A stretch of 64,000 nt of DNA from Mycoplana dimorpha (GCF_003046475.1 NZ_PZZZ01000001.1:124001-188000); one strand, 5' to 3'; shown: positions 37,218 through 47,111, counted from the first letter of the stretch. Notes: a model not told the origin generated them from the sequence alone. Numbers and translations are program-made.

Positions 37218-37959
37218 GACGCTGCCGCGCACACGCCGGGCCGCTCGGGTGGTCCTGGCAGGGGTGGCTTGGCTTGCAGCGCTCGCCATCCTGCTCTCGC
37301 TCGGGACATGGCAGATGCAGCGGTTGGCCTGGAAGGAAAAGCTGCTCGCCGACATCGCCGAACGGCGGACGCAGGCGCCGGCCGCCCTCGCGACCATCGA
37401 GGAGTTGGCAAGAGCCGGCGGCGACGTCGACTACCGGCCGCTGACCGTTACCGGCACCTTCGAACACGGCAGGGAGCGCCATTTCCTCGCCACCTTCAAC
37501 GGCCAGTCCGGCTATCACGTCTACACGCCGCTTCATCTTGATGACGGACGCTATGTCTTCGTCAACCGCGGCTTCGTGCCGTTCGACAAGAAGGAACCGG
37601 CGACGCGCGCCGATGGTCAGATCGCCGGGCAGCACACGGTGATCGGCCTGGCGCGCAGCAAGCTGGATGGCAAACCGTCGTCGCTCATACCTGACAACGA
37701 TCTTTCCAAGAACGTGTTCTACTGGAAGGATCTCGATGCCATGGCGGCGAGCGTCGGCATTGCCCCGGCATACCTCGTGCCGTTCTTCATCGACGCGGAT
37801 GCGGCTCCCAATCCCGGCGGGCTCCCGGTCGGCGGGGTGACGCAGTTCGACCAGCCGAACAACCACCTGCAATACGCGCTGACCTGGTACGGGCTGGCGC
37901 TGGCGCTTCTTCTAGTGAGCGGCGTCTATGTCTGGCGTTGGCGGCGCGAAGCGGCCTGA
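37198..37959 (+). CDS. SURF1 family cytochrome oxidase biogenesis protein
   Basis: A 253-residue protein with one TM helix near each end (about 17-37 and 225-245) flanking a periplasmic domain. The SURF1 hallmarks are LGTWQMQRLAWKEKLL, the VNRGFVPFDKKEP stretch and the C-terminal NNHLQYALTWYGLA. SURF1 (Shy1) takes part in heme A delivery to subunit I. Two GTG starts are possible, 37198 (used) and 37210; both overlap the DUF983 gene, so translation is coupled. Confidence 0.9.
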   Translation: MRSTVAETLPRTRRAARVVLAGVAWLAALAILLSLGTWQMQRLAWKEKLLADIAERRTQAPAALATIEELARAGGDVDYRPLTVTGTFEHGRERHFLATFNGQSGYHVYTPLHLDDGRYVFVNRGFVPFDKKEPATRADGQIAGQHTVIGLARSKLDGKPSSLIPDNDLSKNVFYWKDLDAMAASVGIAPAYLVPFFIDADAAPNPGGLPVGGVTQFDQPNNHLQYALTWYGLALALLLVSGVYVWRWRREAA

Positions 37960-38099
37960 ACGCATCGAGACTTTCATCGGCCGCGATTTGTGTTAAATCC
38001 GGCATAGCCGCGCAACCTGGTTAGAGCGCTTGCCTGTCGATGCCTTTGCCTCCGGCGTGGAGCGCAAGGGCCGCCACTCACACTCGGTGACTTTCTGAC

Positions 38100-39107
38100 A
38101 TGACCTCAACCACCGCTCTCTCTCCCATCACGATCCGCCTCTGCGGCCCGCGCGGCTTCTGCGCCGGCGTCGACCGGGCGATCCAGATCGTCGTGCTGGC
38201 GCTCAAGGCCTATGGCGCGCCGGTCTATGTGCGCCACGAGATCGTCCACAACCGCTATGTCGTGGAGGGGCTGGAGGCGAAGGGCGCGATCTTCGTCGAG
38301 GAACTGGACGAGATACCCGAGGAGCACCGCGCCCAGCCGGTCGTCTTCTCCGCGCATGGCGTGCCGAAGTCGGTGCCGGCCGACGCGGTCGCCCGCAATC
38401 TCTTCTATCTCGACGCGACCTGTCCGCTCGTCTCGAAGGTGCACAAGCAGGCGATGCGCCACCAGCGCCTCGGCCGCCATGTCGTTTTGATCGGCCATGC
38501 CGGCCACCCCGAGGTGATCGGCACGATGGGACAACTGCCGGAGGGCTCGGTTTCGCTGGTCGAGACGGTTGAGGACGCCGACGCCTACGTCCCGGCCGAT
38601 CCGGACAATCTCGGCTTCGTCACCCAGACGACGCTGTCCGTCGACGACACCGCCGGCGTGATCGCCAGGCTGAAGGAACGATTCCCCAACCTGACGGCGC
38701 CGGCGGCCGATTCGATCTGCTACGCCACCACGAACCGTCAGGAGGCCGTCAAGCAGGCGGCGCCGGGCTGCGATCTCTTCCTGGTGGTCGGCGCGCCGAA
38801 TTCCTCCAATTCCAAGCGGCTGGTCGAAGTCGCGCTGCGGGCCGGCGCAAAAAAGTCGTTGCTTGTCCAGCGTGCAGCCGAAATCGACTGGAATGGACTC
38901 GGCGAAATCCGTACGGTCGGGCTGTCGGCGGGTGCTTCGGCGCCGGAGGTCATCGTCGACGAGATCATCGAGGCATTCCGTGCCCGCTACGATACGACAG
39001 TGGAGCTTGCCGACACGGTGGAGGAGACGGAGAATTTCCTCGTGAACCGCGAGCTTCGGAACATCGAGTTGACGCCGGCCGACATGGCTTTCGTCAATGG
39101 GCAATAG
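38100..39107 (+). CDS. ispH: 4-hydroxy-3-methylbut-2-enyl diphosphate reductase
   Basis: Last enzyme of the MEP pathway, making IPP and DMAPP; a 4Fe-4S protein. The 335-residue sequence has the three cluster Cys at about 21 (GPRGFCAGV), 108 (DATCPLV) and 207 ([10 protein letters not shown]), and the active-site TNRQE. It completes a pathway that dxs at the left end begins. In rhizobia ispH, thrB and rnhA form a conserved run, as here. Confidence 0.96.
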   Translation: MTSTTALSPITIRLCGPRGFCAGVDRAIQIVVLALKAYGAPVYVRHEIVHNRYVVEGLEAKGAIFVEELDEIPEEHRAQPVVFSAHGVPKSVPADAVARNLFYLDATCPLVSKVHKQAMRHQRLGRHVVLIGHAGHPEVIGTMGQLPEGSVSLVETVEDADAYVPADPDNLGFVTQTTLSVDDTAGVIARLKERFPNLTAPAADSICYATTNRQEAVKQAAPGCDLFLVVGAPNSSNSKRLVEVALRAGAKKSLLVQRAAEIDWNGLGEIRTVGLSAGASAPEVIVDEIIEAFRARYDTTVELADTVEETENFLVNRELRNIELTPADMAFVNGQ

Positions 39108-39148
39108 AATGGGGGCCGCTTGCGCGCCTTGGACCGTGAGCTAGAGAT

Positions 39149-40117
39149 TTGGCAGTCTACACCGATATTTCCGAAGACGACCTCACCCGCTTTCTGGCCG
39201 ATTACGAGGCAGGCACGCTGCTTTCCTACAAGGGCATTGCCGAAGGGGTGGAGAACTCCAACTTCCTCCTGCACACCACGAAGGGCGCCTTCATCCTGAC
39301 GCTCTACGAAAAGCGCGTCGATCCGAACGACCTGCCGTTCTTCCTCGGGCTCATGCATCATCTCGCCGATCATGGGCTGAACTGCCCGTTGCCGCTGTCG
39401 CGCAGGGACGGCGAGCTGCTCGGCGAACTGTCCGGCCGGCCGGCCGCGATGATCAGCTTCCTCGAGGGAATGTGGCTGCGCAAGCCTGCGGCCAAGCACT
39501 GCCGGGAGGTCGGCAGGGCGCTCGCCGACATGCATCTCGCCGGCCACGGTTTTGCGCTCACCCGCAAGAACGCGCTGTCGGTCGATGGCTGGCGGCCGCT
39601 CTGGGACAAGTCGGCCGGTCGCGCCGACGAGGTGGAGCCCGGGCTGCAGGACGAGATCGCCGAGGAACTCGACTATCTTGAGAGCCACTGGCCGAAGACG
39701 CTGCCGCACGGGGTCATCCATGCCGACCTCTTTCCGGACAACGTCTTCTTCATCGGCGACCAGCTGTCCGGCCTGATCGATTTCTATTTCGCCTGCAACG
39801 ACGCCTTTGCCTACGACGTGGCCATCTGCCTGAACGCCTGGTGCTTCGAGAAGGACGGCTCCTTCAACATGACCAAGGGCATGGCGCTGCTCGACGGCTA
39901 CGAGCAGGTCCGGCCGCTGAATGGGGCGGAGCTGCGGTCGCTGCCGCTGCTTGCGCGGGGCGCTGCGCTGCGCTTCTTCCTGACGCGGCTCTACGACTGG
40001 CTGACGACGCCGCCGGGTGCGCTTGTGGTCAAGAAGGACCCGCTCGAATACCTGCGCAAGCTGCGCTTCCATCGCCAGGTCAAATCGGCAGAAGAATACG
40101 GCCTGGTGCACCGATGA
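39149..40117 (+). CDS. thrB: Homoserine kinase (ThrB, APH-fold type)
   Basis: A 322-residue kinase that phosphorylates homoserine for threonine synthesis. It belongs to the aminoglycoside-phosphotransferase-like type of homoserine kinase found in proteobacteria, not the GHMP type. Features are [24 protein letters not shown] (Lys site), the catalytic [14 protein letters not shown] loop and the following [11 protein letters not shown]. The start is the TTG at 39149, giving the family-like [12 protein letters not shown]; no ATG or GTG lies in frame nearby. The stop overlaps the start of rnhA. thrC of the same pathway is at 56.9 kb. Confidence 0.93.
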   Translation: MAVYTDISEDDLTRFLADYEAGTLLSYKGIAEGVENSNFLLHTTKGAFILTLYEKRVDPNDLPFFLGLMHHLADHGLNCPLPLSRRDGELLGELSGRPAAMISFLEGMWLRKPAAKHCREVGRALADMHLAGHGFALTRKNALSVDGWRPLWDKSAGRADEVEPGLQDEIAEELDYLESHWPKTLPHGVIHADLFPDNVFFIGDQLSGLIDFYFACNDAFAYDVAICLNAWCFEKDGSFNMTKGMALLDGYEQVRPLNGAELRSLPLLARGAALRFFLTRLYDWLTTPPGALVVKKDPLEYLRKLRFHRQVKSAEEYGLVHR

Positions 40118-40554
40118 AGCATGTGGATATTTTTACCGACGGCGCCTGTTCGGGCAATCCGGGACCGGGCGGCTGGGGCGCGGTGTTGCGCTACGGCGAG
40201 GTCGAGAAGGAGCTCTCCGGCGGCGAACCGCTGACGACCAACAACCGCATGGAGCTGCTTGCCGCGATCACCGCGCTGGATGCGCTCAAGGCGCCTTGCG
40301 AGGTCGATCTCTACACCGACTCGAAATACGTCATGGACGGCATCGAGAAGTGGATTCACGGCTGGAAGAAAAACGGCTGGAAGACGGCCGACAAGAAGCC
40401 GGTGAAGAATGGCGAGCTGTGGCAGGCGCTCGACGAAGCCCGGCGCCGCCACAAGGTGACGCTGCACTGGGTCAAGGGCCATGCCGGCCACCCGGAGAAC
40501 GAGCGCGCCGACGAACTCGCCCGCATGGGCATGGAGCCGTTCAAGAAGCGGTGA
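40114..40554 (+). CDS. rnhA: Ribonuclease HI
   Basis: A 146-residue nuclease that cuts RNA in RNA-DNA hybrids. Catalytic carboxylates are visible: Asp9 ([17 protein letters not shown]), Glu47 ([10 protein letters not shown]), Asp69 ([11 protein letters not shown]) and the C-terminal Asp (NERADELAR); the basic handle is [16 protein letters not shown]. The ATG overlaps the thrB stop, so the two are translationally coupled. Confidence 0.96.
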   Translation: MKHVDIFTDGACSGNPGPGGWGAVLRYGEVEKELSGGEPLTTNNRMELLAAITALDALKAPCEVDLYTDSKYVMDGIEKWIHGWKKNGWKTADKKPVKNGELWQALDEARRRHKVTLHWVKGHAGHPENERADELARMGMEPFKKR

Positions 40555-40556
40555 GG

Positions 40557-40577
40557 GCGGGGCCGGTCCGGCCCCGC
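40557..40577. terminator. Strong hairpin between convergent rnhA and DUF1579 genes
   Basis: GCGGGGCC and GGCCCCGC within 40557-40577 form a very GC-rich stem just after the rnhA stop. No T-run follows, so it is a possible shared 3' end structure rather than a classical terminator. Confidence 0.45.
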
Positions 40578-40632
40578 AATGCGCACACGGCGAAATCCTG
40601 CGGAGGCGGCATGCCGTTGCCCGCCGGTCGGC

Positions 40633-41103
40633 TCATCCCCGTCGCCAGTAGTGCATCTCCATCAGCTTGGTCCACTCGTCGCCCTTGCGGACGAGGGCCG
40701 TCAGGGTGCGATGCCGGTCGTCGATGAAGGTGATCACGTCCTGATAGGGCAGGCGCTTGCCTTCGTGCTCGAAGTCGGGTCCCTCGCAGTGCAGCGTCAG
40801 AACGTTTCCTGTCGGCTCAAGTATCCCGTCATAGTGCCAGAGATAGTTCATCATCGAGCCCACCCAGGTGCCGACATAACGGTCGCGGCCCGGATCGTAG
40901 CCGAGCGTCATCAACGTCTCGGCCTTGTCGCCGTCCGGCATCAGGCCACGGCCCTCGCACACCACCCACAGTCCTCCGAGCGAGCGGACATGCTCCGTCC
41001 AGGTGCTTTGCGCCGGCGGTCCGGTGATCGCGTCGGCCGAGACATCCCAGTCCCCTAAAAGCCGTTCCAGCCAGCGGTGTTCGGTCGTGATCTCTGCCTG
41101 CAT
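40633..41103 (-). CDS. DUF1579 domain protein
   Basis: A 156-residue soluble protein of the DUF1579 family, likely a lipocalin-like beta barrel. Recognisable parts are HRWLERLLGDWDVSADA at the start, LGGLWVVCEGRG, LGYDPGRDRYVGTWVGSM and the closing YWRRG. Function unknown. GAGGAGAGG precedes the ATG. It is a single-gene unit convergent with rnhA. Confidence 0.82.
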   Translation of the reverse strand: MQAEITTEHRWLERLLGDWDVSADAITGPPAQSTWTEHVRSLGGLWVVCEGRGLMPDGDKAETLMTLGYDPGRDRYVGTWVGSMMNYLWHYDGILEPTGNVLTLHCEGPDFEHEGKRLPYQDVITFIDDRHRTLTALVRKGDEWTKLMEMHYWRRG

Positions 41104-41423
41104 CTTCTTCCTCTCCTCCTGTTTGAGCGCGACGGCCGCACGATGCGGTTGGCCGGCCTCTTACGAACTAGGCGGTATTGCATCATTTCAAGTGGGGGCG
41201 GCGTCGATCACTGGGGCCCGAGAAGGATCGATTGTCATCAACGATGAAGGATGCGACCGAGCCGTGCCGCTTCGGAATGCGCCCATGCGAGGGTGTGACA
41301 GCATGCTGACCAGCATCGATGTCGGCCCATTGCGAGCAGGCATGACGGCGATCTGCTGACGGCTGATGGTCGGCAACCAGCGGCGGCTCTGGCGAATGTC
41401 GGGTTTTTCCCTATCTTGTGGGT
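41104..41423. other. 320-base intergenic region, divergent promoters
   Basis: Lies between the divergent DUF1579 and exonuclease genes. Short open frames exist but none has a ribosome site or recognisable sequence. I see no palindrome or repeat of note. Confidence 0.4.
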
Positions 41424-42434
41424 ATGAAACCGGATCAGTTGCTCTATCCAGCGCCCGCCGGCCTCTACTGCCCCGCCGGCGATTTCTACGTAGATCCATT
41501 GCGGCCGGTGCCGCGCGCCCTGATCACCCATGGCCACTCCGATCATGCCCGCGCCGGCCATGGCACGGTGCTGGCGACGCGCGAGACGATCGACATCATG
41601 GCGATCCGCTACGGGCCGGATTTTTGCGGCGCGTCGCAGGCCGCCGATTATGGCGAGCCGATCGATCTCGGCGGAGCGCGCGTGTCCTTCCACCCCGCCG
41701 GCCACGTGCTCGGCTCGGCGCAGATCGCGATCGCCGTGAACGGCACCCGCTTCTGCGTTTCCGGCGACTACAAGCGCGGCACAGACCCCACCTGCGCACC
41801 CTATGAGCCGGTCGCCTGCGACGTGTTCATCACCGAGGCCACCTTCGGCCTGCCGGTCTTCCATCACCCGGAGCCGAAGGGCGAGATCGGCAAGCTGCTC
41901 ACCTCGCTGAGACAGTTTCCCGAGCGCAGCCACCTCCTCGGCGCCTATTCGCTCGGCAAGGCGCAGCGGGTGATCCGGCTGCTGCGCGACTGCGGCTACG
42001 ACAAGCCGATCTATATCCACGGCTCGCTGGCAAGGCTCTGCGGCTATTACGTCAGCCGCGGCATCGATCTCGGCGAGCTGCGTCCGGCGACGCTGGAGAA
42101 GGGCGATGCGACCGACCTTTCCGGAGCCGTCGTCGTCGGCCCGCCGTCCGCCTTCGCCGAGCGCTGGGCGCGCCGCTTCAACGAGCCGCTGGTCGCCTTC
42201 GCCTCCGGCTGGATGATGGTTCGCCAGCGCGCCAAGCAGGGCGGCGTCGAGCTGCCGCTCGTCATCTCCGACCATTGCGACTGGCCCGAGCTGACGGAGT
42301 CGATCCGCGAGCTTTCACCCGCCGAGGTCTGGGTGACGCACGGCCGCGAGGAGGCGCTGGTGCGCTGGTGCGAGCTGAATGGCTTCCCGGCCCGGCCGCT
42401 GCATCTCGTCGGCTACGAGGACGAGGGGGATTGA
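41424..42434 (+). CDS. Ligase-associated DNA exonuclease (metallo-beta-lactamase fold)
   Basis: A 336-residue MBL/beta-CASP-type nuclease. The metal motif is LITHGHSDHARAGH at about 34-47, other ligands are in HPAGHVLGSAQI and CVSGDYKRGTDP, with late motifs ISDHCDW and VWVTHGREEALVRW. This type is encoded beside ATP-dependent ligases and, in many genomes, with an Lhr-like helicase and a PdeM-type phosphoesterase. Start at the ATG at 41424; the ribosome site is weak. The ligase gene follows 73 bases downstream. Confidence 0.9.
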   Translation: MKPDQLLYPAPAGLYCPAGDFYVDPLRPVPRALITHGHSDHARAGHGTVLATRETIDIMAIRYGPDFCGASQAADYGEPIDLGGARVSFHPAGHVLGSAQIAIAVNGTRFCVSGDYKRGTDPTCAPYEPVACDVFITEATFGLPVFHHPEPKGEIGKLLTSLRQFPERSHLLGAYSLGKAQRVIRLLRDCGYDKPIYIHGSLARLCGYYVSRGIDLGELRPATLEKGDATDLSGAVVVGPPSAFAERWARRFNEPLVAFASGWMMVRQRAKQGGVELPLVISDHCDWPELTESIRELSPAEVWVTHGREEALVRWCELNGFPARPLHLVGYEDEGD

Positions 42435-42507
42435 GGATGAGGCTCCGACCATTCTGTCGATCGAAGAACGGCCCCTGCGCTTCCTTCTGCATGTCGGCGG
42501 CAGCCTC

Positions 42508-44139
42508 ATGAAAGCCTTCGCCGACCTCCTCGACCGCCTCGTGCTGACGCCATCGCGCAACGGCAAGCTGAAGCTGCTCGCCGACTACTTTCGCGACACC
42601 CCCGATCCCGATCGCGGCTACGGGCTGGCGGCGATCGCCGGGACGCTGGACTTGAAGAGCGTCAAGCCCGCCATGCTGCGCGACCTCGTGCTGGAGCGGA
42701 TGGACGAGGTGCTGTTCCGTTACTCCTACGATTATGTCGGCGATCTTGCCGAAACAATCGCGCTGGTCTGGGATCAGGAGCGCAAGGAGCGGATCGACGA
42801 CAGCCACCAGCCGCGGCTCGGCGCGGTGGTGACGCGCATGAACGCGCTCGGCCGCACCGAGGTTCGCTCGGCGGTGCGCGACCTGCTCGACCGGCTCGAT
42901 CCCTCCGCCCGCTTCGCCTTCATCAAGCTTGCCACCGGTGGCCTGCGCATCGGCGTCTCGGCGCGGCTCGCCAAGCAGGCGCTCGCGGATTTCTCGGGCA
43001 GGGACGTCACCGAGATCGAGACGCTCTGGCACGGCCTGCAGCCGCCCTACGAGACACTTTTCGCCTGGCTGGAGGGGCGCGCCGAACGGCCGGTGCTGGC
43101 GACGCCGGCGATCTTCCATTCCGTGATGCTGGCCAATCCGGTCGGCGAGGGCGACCTCGACGACCTCGATCCGGCTGATTTCGCCGCCGAGTGGAAATGG
43201 GACGGCATCCGCGTCCAGCTGTCCGCCTCGGGGACGACCCGCAGGCTCTATTCGCGCTCCGGCGACGACATTTCCGCCGCCTTTCCCGATGTCGTTGAGG
43301 CGATCACCTTCGCCGGCGTCATCGACGGCGAACTGCTGGTCGGCGGGACGGCGCGCTCCAATGCCCCGACCCGGAGCTTTTCCGACCTGCAGCAGCGCCT
43401 GAACCGCAAGACCGTCAATGCGCGGATGCTGGAGGACTATCCAGCCTTCGTGCGGGCCTATGACATCCTCTTCGCTGGCGAGAGTGATGTCCGGCCGGAG
43501 AATTTTGCCACGCGGCGGGCGCGGCTGGAGGATCTGATCGACAAGGCGCCGCACGACCGCTTCGACCTGTCGCCGATCGTGCCGTTCTCGGGCTGGGACG
43601 AACTCGATCGGCTGCGCACGGACCCGCCCGACCCGGTGATCGAGGGCGTGATGATCAAGCGCCTCGACAGCAGCTACCAGGCCGGTCGGCTGAAGGGGCC
43701 ATGGTTCAAGTGGAAGCGCGACCCCTACAATGTCGATGCGGTGCTGATGTATGCGCAGCGCGGCCACGGCAAGCGGTCGAGCTATTACTCCGACTTCACC
43801 TTCGGCGTCTGGGCGAGCGGGCCCGAGGGCGGCGACATGCTGGTGCCGGTCGGCAAGGCCTATTTCGGTTTCACCGATGCCGAGCTCGAGGTGCTGGACC
43901 GCTTCGTGCGCAACAACACCGTCGAGCGCTTCGGGCCGGTGCGCGCGGTCCGCGCCGAACCCGATTTCGGCTTCGTCGTCGAGGTCGCCTTCGAGGGCAT
44001 CAACCGTTCGAGCCGCCACAAGTCAGGCGTTGCGATGCGCTTTCCGCGTATCGCCCGGCTGCGCGACGACAAGCTGCCCCGCGACGCCGACCGGCTGGAA
44101 ACGCTGATGGCCATGGTGGAGGCGAAGGAGGCGGGCTAG
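42508..44139 (+). CDS. ATP-dependent DNA ligase (Lhr/exonuclease-associated type)
   Basis: A 543-residue ligase. The N-terminal DNA-binding domain (1-210) has the ATGGLRIGVSARLAKQAL segment; the adenylation domain has the lysine motif EWKWDGIRVQL near residue 228, VIDGELLVG (motif III-like), VIEGVMIKR (motif IV) and WFKWKRD (motif V), followed by an OB domain. It resembles the ligase class that pairs with an MBL nuclease and acts in DNA repair, distinct from the NAD ligase LigA. The ATG at 42508 gives the usual MKAFADLLDRL start. No lhr or pdeM gene lies beside it. Confidence 0.92.
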   Translation: MKAFADLLDRLVLTPSRNGKLKLLADYFRDTPDPDRGYGLAAIAGTLDLKSVKPAMLRDLVLERMDEVLFRYSYDYVGDLAETIALVWDQERKERIDDSHQPRLGAVVTRMNALGRTEVRSAVRDLLDRLDPSARFAFIKLATGGLRIGVSARLAKQALADFSGRDVTEIETLWHGLQPPYETLFAWLEGRAERPVLATPAIFHSVMLANPVGEGDLDDLDPADFAAEWKWDGIRVQLSASGTTRRLYSRSGDDISAAFPDVVEAITFAGVIDGELLVGGTARSNAPTRSFSDLQQRLNRKTVNARMLEDYPAFVRAYDILFAGESDVRPENFATRRARLEDLIDKAPHDRFDLSPIVPFSGWDELDRLRTDPPDPVIEGVMIKRLDSSYQAGRLKGPWFKWKRDPYNVDAVLMYAQRGHGKRSSYYSDFTFGVWASGPEGGDMLVPVGKAYFGFTDAELEVLDRFVRNNTVERFGPVRAVRAEPDFGFVVEVAFEGINRSSRHKSGVAMRFPRIARLRDDKLPRDADRLETLMAMVEAKEAG

Positions 44140-44441
44140 GTACGGCGCGGCAGGCGCCACACAGCCGGGCGCCGGCCGGTGAAGTTGGTGCGCTCGCGAC
44201 CCTTGGCGTCAAGCCCATTCGCCGACAAGCTGAATGCCCGTCGGCGACCCCATGCAGCGGCCCGCGGGCGATCGATCGACTGATTTCCTGTGAGCAGCAA
44301 TATCTGCTCCCGCCGTAAGCCACGCGCCAGCCGGCTCTGCCACAATTGCAGCACGGTGACGACGTTATCTCGCCGGCAAGGAAGGCGCGTTATCTTCTCC
44401 CACCCGCGCTTCTCGGTACTCATGGAATTGCGTCGCTGATC
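44140..44441. other. 302-base intergenic region
   Basis: Separates the ligase and the L,D-transpeptidase gene, both on the plus strand. No gene, repeat or terminator with a T-run is seen; it presumably contains the transpeptidase promoter. Confidence 0.4.
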
Positions 44442-45230
44442 ATGGCCTCAGAACTCTCCTTCTCCCGTCGCCGTCTGCTCCGGTTGTCCGGGCTCGCAAC
44501 CGTCTCCGCACTTGCCGGCTGCACGTCGTCGATGAATACGGATCGCTTCCGCTGGGAGACCGATCCGGTCTATCGCAATCCGGCCCTCGAAGGGGTGCCG
44601 GGCCCATGGCTCGAAGGTCGCGATCCCGACCAGGGGCCCTATGAAGAGACGATGCTGCCGACCGGCATTCCCGATCTCGATCCTCGCTATGCCGGCATCT
44701 ACGCCGCGCGCATCGATGGCGGCTTTACCATCCCTGCAGTGCCCTACCAGCAGATCGATCCACGCTTCCTGCGGCGCGAGGTCGAGGATCCGTTCGGTGA
44801 AGCGCCGGGGACGATCATCGTCGATACCGCGAACCGGTTCCTCTATCTGACGCAGCCCGGCGGCCGAGCCATGCGCTATGGCGTCGGCATCGGTCGCGAC
44901 GGCTTTGACTGGTCCGGCCGCGGCGTCATCCAGTGGAAACAGGCCTGGCCGCGCTGGACGCCGCCCGATTCGATGGTCTCCCGCCAGCCCGAGCTGGTCA
45001 AATACTCCGCCCGCAACGGCGGCATGGCGCCGGGGCTGTCCAATCCCCTTGGCGCCCGTGCGCTCTACATCTTCCAGAACGGCCAGGACACCCTCTACCG
45101 CCTGCACGGTACGCCGGAGTGGAAGTCGATCGGCCGTGCCGTCTCCTCGGGCTGCGTGCGCCTGCTCAACCAGGACGTGATCGATCTCTACAGCAGGGTT
45201 CCCAACAAGTCGCCGATTGTGGTTATCTGA
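44442..45230 (+). CDS. L,D-transpeptidase (YkuD domain), lipoprotein-like signal
   Basis: A 262-residue cell-wall enzyme that makes 3-3 peptidoglycan cross-links or attaches proteins to peptidoglycan. The signal has twin arginines (SRRRLLRLSG) and a lipobox-like ALAGC at about 17-21. The YkuD domain is at about 125-262, starting GTIIVDTANRFLYLTQPGG; the catalytic block is RLHGTPEWKSIGRAVSSGCVRL with the nucleophilic Cys. The ribosome site is weak. Monocistronic by spacing. Confidence 0.9.
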   Translation: MASELSFSRRRLLRLSGLATVSALAGCTSSMNTDRFRWETDPVYRNPALEGVPGPWLEGRDPDQGPYEETMLPTGIPDLDPRYAGIYAARIDGGFTIPAVPYQQIDPRFLRREVEDPFGEAPGTIIVDTANRFLYLTQPGGRAMRYGVGIGRDGFDWSGRGVIQWKQAWPRWTPPDSMVSRQPELVKYSARNGGMAPGLSNPLGARALYIFQNGQDTLYRLHGTPEWKSIGRAVSSGCVRLLNQDVIDLYSRVPNKSPIVVI

Positions 45231-45364
45231 GGCGTGCCGGATCGGAACGACCGGCTTGCGCACCTGGCTCGGAACGCTGCTCCGCTGAACGGCGGCGACG
45301 CCCATCTGCGAGCGGTCCGGTGCCAGCGCTACATTGTGCCCAGCGACAATCAGGGAGATCCGAC

Positions 45365-45787
45365 ATGCCCATTCTCTACACCACCAAGGCATCTGCGACC
45401 GGCGGCCGGGCGGGCCATGGCGCCTCGGAAGACGGCGTTCTCGACGTGACGCTCACCGTGCCGAAGGAACTTGGCGGCGACGGTGCCCGCGGCACCAATC
45501 CCGAACAGCTGTTCGCCACCGGCTATTCCGCCTGCTATCTCGGCGCGCTGAAATTCGTCGCCGGCAAGGAGAAGGTGAAGATCCCGGATGACGCGAGGGT
45601 GACGGCGACGGTCGGCATCGGTCCGCGCGAAGACGGCGGCGGCTTCGGCATCGAGGCGGCGCTCGAGGTCTCGGTGCCGGGCGTCGACAAGGCCGTCGTC
45701 GAGGATCTGGCGAAAAAGGCCCACGTCGTCTGCCCCTACAGCCACGCCACCCGCGGCAACCTGGACGTCAAGACGACGGTGGTCTGA
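45365..45787 (+). CDS. ohr: Organic hydroperoxide resistance protein
   Basis: A 140-residue thiol peroxidase that reduces organic and fatty-acid hydroperoxides. The reactive and resolving Cys are Cys57 (TGYSACYLGAL) and Cys123 (HVVCPYSHATRGN), and the catalytic Glu lies in PEQLFATGYSAC. The N-terminus ILYTTKASATGGRAGH is typical. No ohrR regulator gene lies next to it, although the two are often adjacent. Confidence 0.95.
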   Translation: MPILYTTKASATGGRAGHGASEDGVLDVTLTVPKELGGDGARGTNPEQLFATGYSACYLGALKFVAGKEKVKIPDDARVTATVGIGPREDGGGFGIEAALEVSVPGVDKAVVEDLAKKAHVVCPYSHATRGNLDVKTTVV

Positions 45788-45894
45788 GCCTTCGCTCGGG
45801 GCGTCCTGCGACATGAAGGCTCTTCGGGGTAAGTCCAAGCAATAGCCACGAGCGCGGCACGCGACGCAAAGGACCGTGCCGCGCTTTTGCTGGA

Positions 45895-46569
45895 CTACGG
45901 CGGAGCGTATCTTGCCCACCAGCGCCGCGGAATGAGGATGGACGCGGCCGTCACCAGAGCCGCGACGAAGAAGGGCGCCCAGGCAGCCGCATATTGCGCG
46001 TGACGCTGCAGCATCGCCCCGGCGATCGCGCCGGACAGCATCCCGGACCAGGGCACGAGCTGGACGAGCCATTGCCTGTTGCGCACGCCCATGATCCATC
46101 GCCCGAGACCACGGCCGAAGCGGGAAAGCGCGCCAGTGACGTAGGTCAGCCCGATCGGCAGGCCCTCGATTTGCTCGACGGCGGCGTTGATCGCACCCAT
46201 TGCGAAGATGAGCATTACAAAGCGTGCCTCCCGGTATTCGAGAACCAGCGCAGAAGCGGCCAGAAGTCCCGTCACCAGGAGCAGCACCGCATGGGGCCGG
46301 ACGCGGCTTGCCACGATCACGCCGCCGGCATTGCCGAGCACGAAGGCCACGAGGCCGGTCAAGAGCAGGACCGCACGAGACAGGTCGCCGTCGGCGATCG
46401 CGACGGAGGCGCGGGTGGTGTTGCCGCTCATGAAGGAGACGAACTCGCCGACCGACATCAGCCCGATCGCGTCGGTCATGCCGGCGAGGAACGAGATGGC
46501 CGCGACGAGCGCGAGCCCGACAGAACTCCGTTGGCGCTTGATCAGGCGCCGGCGCCGCGCGACGGTCAT
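45895..46569 (-). CDS. YoaK/DUF1275 family membrane protein
   Basis: A 224-residue protein with about six TM helices. The FLAGMTDAIGLMSVGEFVSFMSGNTTR stretch is the DUF1275 signature; a second conserved part is VTGALSRFGRGLGRWI. These proteins are thought to be small transporters, substrate unknown. It lies alone, converging with ohr. Confidence 0.85.
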   Translation of the reverse strand: MTVARRRRLIKRQRSSVGLALVAAISFLAGMTDAIGLMSVGEFVSFMSGNTTRASVAIADGDLSRAVLLLTGLVAFVLGNAGGVIVASRVRPHAVLLLVTGLLAASALVLEYREARFVMLIFAMGAINAAVEQIEGLPIGLTYVTGALSRFGRGLGRWIMGVRNRQWLVQLVPWSGMLSGAIAGAMLQRHAQYAAAWAPFFVAALVTAASILIPRRWWARYAPP

Positions 46570-46823
46570 GCGGGAATCGGTCCGAAATTGCTTTGTGACG
46601 ACCTAAGCAGAGGCGGCAGGTGGTTGCAAGGCGGCCGCCTGCCAGACCGATCCGCCGCGATGCAAGCGGCTTCGCTCAAGGCAGGTCGCGCGGATAAGGA
46701 TGGACCCGACCCGCTTCAAGTTGTTCGGCTCCTCGCCCGCAATCGCCAAAAAGCGACAGGCGGTGGCGCATGATTAAGCCCGCCGTTTACGACTGTAGCC
46801 TTTCGAGGGTGTCTGCGTCGCTT

Positions 46824-47111
46824 TCAGCGCATCTTTCCGCCGGTTGCGGTCGTCGGGCCGATGATGGCGGTTATCTCCGTTACCTTGTTGGCCGGGAAAT
46901 TGCCGCGGCTGGCGTGTGCCCGAACCACGTCCTCGCTGTCGGCCTCATGCACGCAGTAGAACTTGTCGCCCGCGACATAGCTCGTGATCCACTTGTAGGG
47001 CTCGCCGAGCTCCGCCATGGCCTGGTTCGATCTGGCGGAAATGGCGCTGAGTTCCTCTGCGCTGAGATTATCCGCTCCGGGGATGTCTCGCTCGATGATG
47101 AAGGTGGGCAT
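46824..47111 (-). CDS. DUF4242-like small protein (SCO4226 family)
   Basis: A 95-residue protein of the ferredoxin-like fold type annotated DUF4242 or nickel-binding SCO4226-like. The pattern is MPTFIIERDIPGADNLSAEE, then WITSYVAGDKFYCVHEADSEDVVRAHA with conserved Tyr, Cys and His. The ATG at 47111 has a strong AAGGAGG seven bases before it; the longer frame to 47309 has none. Biochemical role unknown. Confidence 0.78.
   Translation of the reverse strand: MPTFIIERDIPGADNLSAEELSAISARSNQAMAELGEPYKWITSYVAGDKFYCVHEADSEDVVRAHASRGNFPANKVTEITAIIGPTTATGGKMR

Noticed and set aside
41200-41360. Short plus-strand frame in the gap before the exonuclease gene
   Set aside because: No ribosome site, no family resemblance, and it ends in the promoter region.
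42262-44019. A 585-codon minus-strand frame opposite the DNA ligase
   Set aside because: Shadow of the ligase gene, with no recognisable domain.
45333-45350. ATTGT-N8-ACAAT dyad before ohr as an OhrR operator
   Set aside because: The arms are only five bases, they do not match the OhrR-type palindrome well, and no ohrR gene is nearby.
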